Below are positions 37,123 through 42,381 of a stretch of 42,381 nucleotides of DNA, in pieces (position 1 is the stretch's first letter; each line of letters opens with the position of its first letter). The stretch is from assembly GCA_905234735.1 (NCBI GenBank), contig CAJOJA010000022.1, forward strand, positions 1 to 42,381. Reading direction: 5' to 3'. A program made the position numbers and the translations under genes. Source of the DNA: an uncultured Bacteroidaceae bacterium (lineage in GTDB: Bacteria > Bacteroidota > Bacteroidia > Bacteroidales > Bacteroidaceae). The notes below the pieces were generated by a model, which was not told where the DNA came from, searched no databases, and saw nothing but the letters and a program-made list of their open reading frames with translations.

Positions 37123-37153
37123 CTAGATTGTCTAGACCTCCTAGATTATCTAG
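37123..37153 (+). other. Palindromic spacer directly before mtgA
   Basis: Nested inverted repeat CTAGAT-tg-TCTAG-acctc-CTAGA-tt-ATCTAG that ends one base before the mtgA ATG (37154). There is no T tract, so RNA processing or masking of the start is as likely as termination. Confidence 0.5.
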
Positions 37154-37846
37154 ATGATGAAAAAGATACGACGACTCTTGCAGAAGATTGTACTCCTGTT
37201 CTTTGGGAGTACAATCTTCTTTGTTTTACTCTATCGGTGGTGCCCTGTCTACGTGACGCCGCTGATGATGATTCGCTGCGTGCAACAGGTGTGTCGGGGC
37301 GAACACATACGTCTGCGCCACCATTGGGTGCCCATTGAAGAGATGTCCGACGCACTGCCCGTTGCCGTCATGGCCAGCGAGGACCAGCGTTTCCTGCAAC
37401 ACCACGGCTTCGACTTTGATGCCATCGGACAGGCCATCAAGGAACGTCAGAGGGGCAAACGGCAGCGTGGAGCCTCCACCATCAGCCAGCAGACAGCCAA
37501 GAACGTATTTCTGTGGCCACAAGCCTCGTGGTTTCGCAAGGGCCTGGAGGTGTACTTCACAGGGCTCATCGAAATCGCATGGAGCAAACAGCGCATCATG
37601 GAGGTGTATCTGAACTCCATCGAGATGGGCGACGGCATCTACGGAGCAGAGGCGGTCAGCCAACTGCACTTTGGCTATCCGGCCAGTCAACTCACGCGGG
37701 CCAATTGCGCCCTGATAGCCGCCACACTGCCCAATCCGTTGAAGTTCAGCAGCAAGAACCCGTCGGCCTACATGCTACGTCGTCAGACATGGATTCTGCG
37801 ACAGATGAAATATGTGGAAGGAGATATGGAGAGAATGAGAAAATGA
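37154..37846 (+). CDS. mtgA: Monofunctional peptidoglycan glycosyltransferase
   Basis: 230 aa GT51 enzyme polymerising lipid II into glycan strands. One N-terminal membrane helix (about 10-28), then the catalytic domain with E76 in [29 protein letters not shown], and [18 protein letters not shown]. No transpeptidase domain, so crosslinking is by other enzymes. The 5' coding region contains a perfect 14-bp inverted repeat (37183-37219). Stop overlaps the start of the next gene by 4 nt. Confidence 0.94.
   Translation: MMKKIRRLLQKIVLLFFGSTIFFVLLYRWCPVYVTPLMMIRCVQQVCRGEHIRLRHHWVPIEEMSDALPVAVMASEDQRFLQHHGFDFDAIGQAIKERQRGKRQRGASTISQQTAKNVFLWPQASWFRKGLEVYFTGLIEIAWSKQRIMEVYLNSIEMGDGIYGAEAVSQLHFGYPASQLTRANCALIAATLPNPLKFSSKNPSAYMLRRQTWILRQMKYVEGDMERMRK
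37183..37219 (+). terminator. Intragenic terminator-like hairpin in mtgA
   Basis: Perfect 14-bp stem GAAGATTGTACTCC / GGAGTACAATCTTC with a 9-nt loop, followed at once by TTTGTTTTAC. It lies at codons 10-22 of mtgA and has the form of an intrinsic terminator. Confidence 0.65.
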
Positions 37847-39120
37847 GAAGAAAGAGAGTAGACATATTAAAAGGGAGTTGGAGGAAGCACGCTGTGATGC
37901 TTTCCCTTTATCTCATTTTCCCATTCGCTCATTCAATCCACGCGCAACAGCAACGGACGTTTGTCGAGAACATACGCTCGTTGCAAGTCAGCGTGAACCG
38001 CAATCCGCTGGTGCCGCCGGTTCTCGTCATGGGCAAACACCAGCATCTGAACATTGACTTCGACGAGATGAGTCACGACTACCACCGGCTGGTCTATCAC
38101 ATCCAGCACTGCAACGCTGACTGGAGCGAGACGGAGGGACTTTTTGAAAGCGACTTTCTCTCGGGCTTCAACGACCAGCCCATCGAGAACTACGAGAACT
38201 CATTCAACACCACACAACTCTACACACACTACCGCCTCACCCTGCCCAATAGCGAGACGCAAATGCGCCTGTCGGGCAACTACCGCGTACAGGTGTTCGA
38301 TGATGACGACCGCGACACTCCCCTGTTCGAGGTGGAGTTCTGCATCGTCGAACCCACAATGAGCATCAACGCCTCGTTGAGCAGCAACACCGACATCGAC
38401 TTCAACCAGAGCCATCAGCAGATAAGCTACAGTGTGAGCTACGGCACAAACCGCGTCGTCGACCCACAGCGCGAACTGCACACCGTAGTGATGCAGAACC
38501 GACGCCCAGACAATCGCGTCGTGGACCTGCGTCCCAACATCCAGCACAGCAACGGCATCGAATTCAGTCACCAACGCGCCCTCATCTTCCCGGCCGGCAA
38601 CGAATTCCATAAATTCGAGATGCTGGACGTACAGAAGCCAGGCATGAACATCGACAACACCCGCTGGTACGAACCCTACTACCACACTACGCTCTATGCC
38701 GACCAGCCTGCGCGCAACTACGTCTACGACGAGGACCAAAACGGTGCCTTCGTGATGCGCAACGACAACGACGACGGTCTGGATGCCACGACTTGCGAAT
38801 ACGTCTGGGTTCACTTCATTCTACAGACAGGGCAGCCCCTGTCCGGCAACGTGTATCTCTACGGCCAGTGGACCAACGGATACCCCAACCCAGACTATCA
38901 GATGATGTGGAACGAAGAGAGCAAACAATACGAAGCCGCCGCTTACCTGAAACAGGGCTACTACAACTATAAGTATCTACAAGAAAACGGGCCTTCGCCC
39001 GACGGCGACTTCTACCAAACGGAAAACGAGTACATCATCTTCGTCTACCACCGTCCCCAAGGCGACCGCTACGACCACCTCGTAGGATTTAAAGTCTTAG
39101 GAAATCTTAGGGAATCTTAG
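37843..39120 (+). CDS. Type IX secretion system plug protein (DUF5103 family)
   Basis: 425 aa from the ATG overlapping the mtgA stop; the longer frame from 37513 lies inside mtgA and is rejected. N-terminal signal peptide (hydrophobic [18 protein letters not shown]). Mostly beta structure; [20 protein letters not shown] and [18 protein letters not shown] are typical of the plug domain family linked to the SprA translocon of type IX secretion. A C-terminal carbohydrate-binding-like sandwich ([17 protein letters not shown]) follows. The last residues (LGNLRES) come from three short direct AATCTTAGG repeats, and a TTAGGA/TCCTAA palindrome spans the stop. The presence of type IX-like tails on other proteins in this window fits this role. 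Confidence 0.85.
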   Translation: MRRKRVDILKGSWRKHAVMLSLYLIFPFAHSIHAQQQRTFVENIRSLQVSVNRNPLVPPVLVMGKHQHLNIDFDEMSHDYHRLVYHIQHCNADWSETEGLFESDFLSGFNDQPIENYENSFNTTQLYTHYRLTLPNSETQMRLSGNYRVQVFDDDDRDTPLFEVEFCIVEPTMSINASLSSNTDIDFNQSHQQISYSVSYGTNRVVDPQRELHTVVMQNRRPDNRVVDLRPNIQHSNGIEFSHQRALIFPAGNEFHKFEMLDVQKPGMNIDNTRWYEPYYHTTLYADQPARNYVYDEDQNGAFVMRNDNDDGLDATTCEYVWVHFILQTGQPLSGNVYLYGQWTNGYPNPDYQMMWNEESKQYEAAAYLKQGYYNYKYLQENGPSPDGDFYQTENEYIIFVYHRPQGDRYDHLVGFKVLGNLRES

Positions 39121-39127
39121 GAAAGTC

Positions 39128-39391
39128 CTAAACCAACCCTACCTCCTGCCACTTGGCTATCAGTGCCTCAGCATCCTTTCGCGCAGTGGCTTCGTCTACC
39201 TCGTATTCGTCAAGCAGGACCTTCACTACGTCGCCTATCTCGAAATCCCGGCCATGCACGGCCTCCCAAACCAGTGCGGCACTTTCGTTCAGGCTGATCA
39301 GCTGACTGAAATCGACATTCTGACGTCCAGTAGCCAGGATGACATACTCGCCACAGACGTTGCGCATATTAAAACCTTCCTTGATTCTCAT
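39128..39391 (-). CDS. PqqD-like small protein
   Basis: 87 aa, winged-helix PqqD/RRE-type fold by pattern: N-terminal strands (KEGFNMRNVCGEYVILATG), SLNESAALVWEAV, and the C-terminal helix DAEALIAKWQEVGLV. PqqD-like proteins bind leader peptides of ribosomally made peptides and present them to modifying enzymes. Here it ends an operon with an S24/S26 peptidase and an HprK-like kinase, with no radical SAM enzyme or precursor peptide visible nearby. Role unknown. Its 3' end is 7 nt from the convergent plug gene. Confidence 0.75.
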   Translation of the reverse strand: MRIKEGFNMRNVCGEYVILATGRQNVDFSQLISLNESAALVWEAVHGRDFEIGDVVKVLLDEYEVDEATARKDAEALIAKWQEVGLV

Positions 39392-39402
39392 ATTTATCTT
39401 TT

Positions 39403-39930
39403 TTATACAATCGCTTTATAAATAAACAGCAGATAACGCCTCACGGGCAGCAGCCTGCGCCACAGGCGTATGCGACTCTGCAACTGCGGGTCGCTAGCCT
39501 CCAGCGTACGTCCCGGGCGCAAGTAGTGGGTCACGATTCCAGCTACGTCGCTGCGCCTACACGTCTCCGTGCCACGAATGTTGCCGTCGCCCATCAGTGT
39601 GATGCGGTCGCCCTGGATGTCGATGATACGGTGCAGGACGTAGTGGTCCTTGAATATCTCGGCCAGCACGGCATCCCCCACCTTCAGTTCACGGGGGGCA
39701 TCCAGCACCACCTTGTCACGCTCATGCTCCAGAAACGGACGCATCGAATAGCCCTTCACGGCAATCGTGGCCGTATGGCCCTCGCGAATCATCTCACGGG
39801 CCATCCCCAGCAGGACGCGATTGGGCAATTCGTGCCGTTCGCCCACGGGCATCACTCCGTTGCGCCGCCGATAGTTCCGCCGCACTGGCGACATCAACCA
39901 TCGCATCCCCCTACGTACCAGCTCTTTCAA
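39403..39930 (-). CDS. S24/S26-family serine peptidase-like protein
   Basis: 175 aa if started at TTG 39930; ATG at 39906 would give 167 aa. Signal-peptidase-like core: S62 in VKGYSMRPFL, H100 in YVLHRIIDI and D115 in LMGDGN. This Ser/His/Asp pattern is like archaeal or SipW-type signal peptidases rather than the Ser/Lys dyad. No membrane anchor is evident. The TTG start follows the HprK-like stop codon in the same frame, separated by a single codon in an AAAATTG repeat. Probably cuts or processes a peptide handled by the neighbouring PqqD-like protein (inference). Confidence 0.75.
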   Translation of the reverse strand: MKELVRRGMRWLMSPVRRNYRRRNGVMPVGERHELPNRVLLGMAREMIREGHTATIAVKGYSMRPFLEHERDKVVLDAPRELKVGDAVLAEIFKDHYVLHRIIDIQGDRITLMGDGNIRGTETCRRSDVAGIVTHYLRPGRTLEASDPQLQSRIRLWRRLLPVRRYLLFIYKAIV

Positions 39931-39933
39931 TTT

Positions 39934-40833
39934 TCAATTTTCAGTTACTACCCTCTTCACTGTGCTATAGCATAGCAGGGCCGCATCAGCATCGGGCAGA
40001 CAGCCCAGTTCGTACACAGCGATGGAGGAAATAATGCCCATCAGCGTGTCGCTGACACCCATGTACACCCGTTCGTCCCACTTCATACTACTGGCTGCGG
40101 GCAACAGTTGGGCCATGGCCTCGATGGTCTTCATGCGCCGGATTTCGTTGCGCTTTCGTTGCTGAATGCGCACGATGGCCCCCACGGGTGCCTCGATGTT
40201 GCGGTAGCAGGGAGTCTTCCCGCTCCACGGCGTGCCGTAAACGATGGGTTGGCCGTCCACGATGCGCACCACGGGGTTGTCGTCGTTCATCAGGTCGCAG
40301 CCCGGGATATTCTTGTACCACAGAAAGGTATGTGTGCTCTTTCCCGTGCCGCTGGGGGCTGTCATCAGATAGCCATAGCCGTCCTTGCGAATCACACTGG
40401 CGTGCAGCAAGACAGTCTGTTTCTCAGCAGCAGCAAAGGCGTAGGCCATCATCAGCGAGTTGTTGAGGCTGAAAGCCCGATTCTGCGGTTCGGGAGTCAT
40501 GAAGCCTACGGTGCAGTGACGGAACAGTTTGTCAGCATAGAGCACTCCGCACAACCGGCGGTCCGGGTTGCTGATTTCGATGTAGTATCCGCCGTCCGAC
40601 AACTGGTAGACTCCATAGTTGTTGCCTGAACCGTCAAACTGTCCCACCTCGTCGAGCTCGCCCTCGAAGCGGAAATCCTCGTCCACCGTGAGGGTGAACA
40701 ACGGCTCCTCGCCCTCAGCAGGCTCCGACAGATGAAACGGACGGAACGAGGGTATCAGCTCCTCGCCCACCCCTTCGTTCGTGAAAACTATCTCCAGTAG
40801 ATGACCGCCTACGCGGTAGTATTTCGAGAACAT
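39934..40833 (-). CDS. HPr kinase-like P-loop protein
   Basis: 299 aa from MFSKYYRVGGHLLEIV; the upstream reading to 40965 overlaps the previous gene and is rejected. C-terminal HprK-type kinase core: Walker A APSGTGKST (159-167), the LMNDDNPVV (181-189) acidic motif and GTPWSGK (200-206). The N-terminal 120 residues are unlike HPr-binding domains. Similar proteins occur with PqqD-like genes in peptide-modification clusters (lasso peptide and related), where they may phosphorylate a peptide or protein. True HPr kinase is unlikely because no PTS genes are nearby. The gene ends in a GAAAATTGAAAATTGAAAG simple repeat shared with the next start. Confidence 0.78.
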   Translation of the reverse strand: MFSKYYRVGGHLLEIVFTNEGVGEELIPSFRPFHLSEPAEGEEPLFTLTVDEDFRFEGELDEVGQFDGSGNNYGVYQLSDGGYYIEISNPDRRLCGVLYADKLFRHCTVGFMTPEPQNRAFSLNNSLMMAYAFAAAEKQTVLLHASVIRKDGYGYLMTAPSGTGKSTHTFLWYKNIPGCDLMNDDNPVVRIVDGQPIVYGTPWSGKTPCYRNIEAPVGAIVRIQQRKRNEIRRMKTIEAMAQLLPAASSMKWDERVYMGVSDTLMGIISSIAVYELGCLPDADAALLCYSTVKRVVTEN

Positions 40834-40867
40834 AAAATTATCGTTTTGAGAAATAAGGATTGAGGCT

Positions 40868-41344
40868 TCACTTTTTCTTCTTTTCACCTTTTCCCCTTTT
40901 CGCCTTTTCTTCTTTCCCCTCTTCTGGGTCCTCCGGCACCACCCACTCCTCGGGCAGGAACACAAAGTCCTCGTTTGCCACCGTCTGCATCGTCATAGCC
41001 GAGTTAGCCTTAAAGCGTCGACGAATCTTCTGTAGTCGCTTCTCTGCCTTATCCTGCTTCTTATCGAAGTAGACAGCGCAGGTTACCTCCTCCCGTCCTT
41101 GGTTCGAGATGATATAGTTATTGAACTGGAGTGCATACAGCGTGCGGTCGGACAGGAAGCCATTGGGTAGAAGGTAACCGTCGACGGGCTGCACATTGGT
41201 GACGTAGCATACCGAATCCGTCAAGCTCACGGCAAAACCAAAGAGGTAGAGGCGCGTCTTCTTGGGCTTGTCATTGTCCGCGAAAGCCGTGGTGGCCAGG
41301 AGCAGGACGACAAGCAAGGCACTCAAGAATCTCAGTTTTCTCAT
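40868..41344 (-). CDS. Conserved exported hypothetical protein
   Basis: 158 aa; I do not recognise the family. Signal peptide [20 protein letters not shown] (cleavage near AFA). The mature region has about 100 residues of mixed structure with [20 protein letters not shown] and a Lys/Arg-rich helix [20 protein letters not shown]. The C-terminus ([17 protein letters not shown]) is encoded by GAAAAGG-like simple sequence, so its length may vary between strains. Start overlaps the rpoD stop (ATGA), suggesting co-translation with the sigma factor. Confidence 0.7.
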   Translation of the reverse strand: MRKLRFLSALLVVLLLATTAFADNDKPKKTRLYLFGFAVSLTDSVCYVTNVQPVDGYLLPNGFLSDRTLYALQFNNYIISNQGREEVTCAVYFDKKQDKAEKRLQKIRRRFKANSAMTMQTVANEDFVFLPEEWVVPEDPEEGKEEKAKRGKGEKKKK

Positions 41345-42201
41345 CCCAGATACGACCTCAAAAGTTTGTTCTTGGAGTTCTGGCGCAGGCGGCGGATGGC
41401 CTTCTCCTTAATTTGGCGCACACGCTCACGAGTCAGGTTAAATTCGTCGCCGATTTCCTCCAGCGTCATCTCCTGCCGTCCGATGCCGAAAAACATCTGT
41501 ATGATGGCCTTCTCACGTTCGGTCAGTGTATCCAGTGCACGGTCGATCTCGCGCGACAGACTTTCGTTCACCAGTGTACGGTCGGCCATGGGGCTGTCGT
41601 CGTTCACCAGCACGTCGAGCAACGAGTTATCCTCGCCCTCTACGAAGGGAGCATCCACCGAGATGTGACGGCCGCTCACCTTCAGCGTGTCGCTGATTTT
41701 GTCCACGGGCAGGTCCAGCTCCTCTGCCAGTTCGTCGGGGCTGGGGCGGCGTTCGTTCTCCTGCTCAAACTTGCTGTAGGCCTTGCTTATCTTGTTCAGC
41801 GAACCCACCTGGTTCAGGGGCAGACGGACAATACGGCTCTGCTCGGCCAATGCCTGTAGTATGCTCTGGCGAATCCACCACACGGCATACGATATAAATT
41901 TGAAGCCGCGCGTCTCGTCGAACTTCTCGGCAGCCTTAATCAGGCCCAGATTGCCCTCGTTGATAAGGTCGGGCAACGAAAGACCCTGGTTCTGGTATTG
42001 TTTGGCCACGGAAACCACAAATCGGAGGTTGGCCTTGGTCAGTTTCTCCAGTGCAACACGGTCACCCTTGCGTATGCGCTGCGCCAGTTCCACCTCTTCC
42101 TCGACCACAATCAGGTCCTCGCGGCCTATTTCCTGCAAATACTTATCGAGGGAGGCACTCTCTCGATTCGTAATGCTCTTGGTAATTTTCAGCTGTTTCA
42201 T
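41341..42201 (-). CDS. rpoD: Primary RNA polymerase sigma factor, Bacteroidetes type
   Basis: 286 aa, the short primary sigma of Bacteroidota, lacking most of region 1.1. Regions visible: 1.2 ([12 protein letters not shown]), 2 ([20 protein letters not shown] to [19 protein letters not shown]), 3 ([16 protein letters not shown]) and 4 ([16 protein letters not shown] and [17 protein letters not shown]). It directs transcription from the TTTG/TAnnTTTG promoters seen throughout this window. Downstream genes overlap or follow closely, so at least the next exported protein shares its transcript. Confidence 0.95.
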   Translation of the reverse strand: MKQLKITKSITNRESASLDKYLQEIGREDLIVVEEEVELAQRIRKGDRVALEKLTKANLRFVVSVAKQYQNQGLSLPDLINEGNLGLIKAAEKFDETRGFKFISYAVWWIRQSILQALAEQSRIVRLPLNQVGSLNKISKAYSKFEQENERRPSPDELAEELDLPVDKISDTLKVSGRHISVDAPFVEGEDNSLLDVLVNDDSPMADRTLVNESLSREIDRALDTLTEREKAIIQMFFGIGRQEMTLEEIGDEFNLTRERVRQIKEKAIRRLRQNSKNKLLRSYLG

Positions 42202-42225
42202 TCACGTACGTACATAATTCGGCCG

Positions 42226-42257
42226 CAAAAATAAGAAAACAAAATGAAAAATGCAAA
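42226..42257 (-). promoter_or_regulatory. rpoD promoter
   Basis: Minus-strand TATTTTTG (42226-42233) and TTTG (42254-42257) with a 20-nt spacer, 24 nt upstream of the ATG. Confidence 0.7.
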
Positions 42258-42329
42258 TATTTCCCCATTTTTATCAAAGCATTCGAAAAACTTATAGTAT
42301 CGCACAGGGTTGGGCGTCGTATGGCCGGG

Positions 42330-42353
42330 GTTTGTGTCACGCGTGACACAAAC
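42330..42353. repeat. Perfect 24-bp palindrome containing GTGTCAC/GTGACAC
   Basis: Each half is GTTTGTGTCACG and the next half its exact reverse complement. It carries the same heptamer as the cluster at 1023-1085. A further 6-bp inverted repeat GTCGGA-GT-TCCGAC ends the window (42368-42381). Confidence 0.75.
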
Positions 42354-42381
42354 TTCGTCGACGTGTCGTCGGAGTTCCGAC

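Noticed and set aside
37513..37842. N-terminal extension of the T9SS plug gene
   Set aside because: This stretch is an out-of-frame reading of mtgA; the ATG at 37843 overlaps the mtgA stop and begins a signal peptide.

Overview
The window looks like chromosomal DNA of a Bacteroidota member, most likely a Prevotella/Segatella-type Bacteroidales. The evidence is a primary sigma factor of the short Bacteroidetes type (286 aa), -7 boxes of the form TAnnTTTG (often with TTTG 19-20 nt upstream), no Shine-Dalgarno pattern, a trpBEGDCFA gene order, an archaeal-type proline-tRNA ligase, a type IX secretion plug protein and exported proteins whose C-termini resemble type IX sorting signals. Genus is an inference. 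No rRNA, tRNA, CRISPR array, intact insertion sequence or prophage was recognised.

Layout. 1-1.6 kb: a multiply deleted AAA+ ATPase (DUF4143-type) pseudogene, a GTGTCAC repeat cluster and a small cysteine-containing protein. 1.7-5.7 kb: an exported two-domain esterase, a GH43 glycosidase and a TrhA/hemolysin III membrane protein, consistent with xylan or arabinoxylan use. 5.7-6.5 kb: terminators, dispersed repeats and a RelE-like toxin remnant. 6.5-11.7 kb: two tandem-domain PAP2 phosphatase paralogues flanking ttcA and serB. 11.9-18.5 kb: a complete trp operon (trpB-E-G-D-C-F-A, minus strand) preceded by a leader peptide with three consecutive Trp codons and an attenuator hairpin. 19-26.3 kb: an AraC-type regulator divergent from a GH2 beta-galactosidase and a large exported HExxH protein. 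26.3-29.1 kb: an orphan second copy of the trp leader, then panE and gdhA. 29.2-36.3 kb: probable operon proS - MFS - ampG-like - receiver/PPDK_N fusion. 36.4-39.1 kb: OmpA-like lipoprotein, mtgA and the T9SS plug gene. 39.1-42.2 kb: an operon reading rpoD - exported protein - HprK-like kinase - S24/S26 peptidase - PqqD-like protein.

How it fits together. The trp genes make tryptophan from chorismate under leader-peptide attenuation. The strongest unexpected signal is at 26.39-26.47 kb: a second 18-codon leader, also with WWW and ending SGFKKS, shares a 48-nt block identical to the trp leader, extending past its stop codon, but has no same-strand biosynthetic gene downstream. It may be a tryptophan-responsive small RNA or a decaying duplicate. 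Other unusual items are a perfect 14-bp hairpin plus T-rich tract inside the start of mtgA, tandem hairpin repeats made by duplicating the 3' end of gdhA, reciprocal active-site losses in the two PAP2 paralogues, and the HprK/S26/PqqD trio downstream of rpoD.
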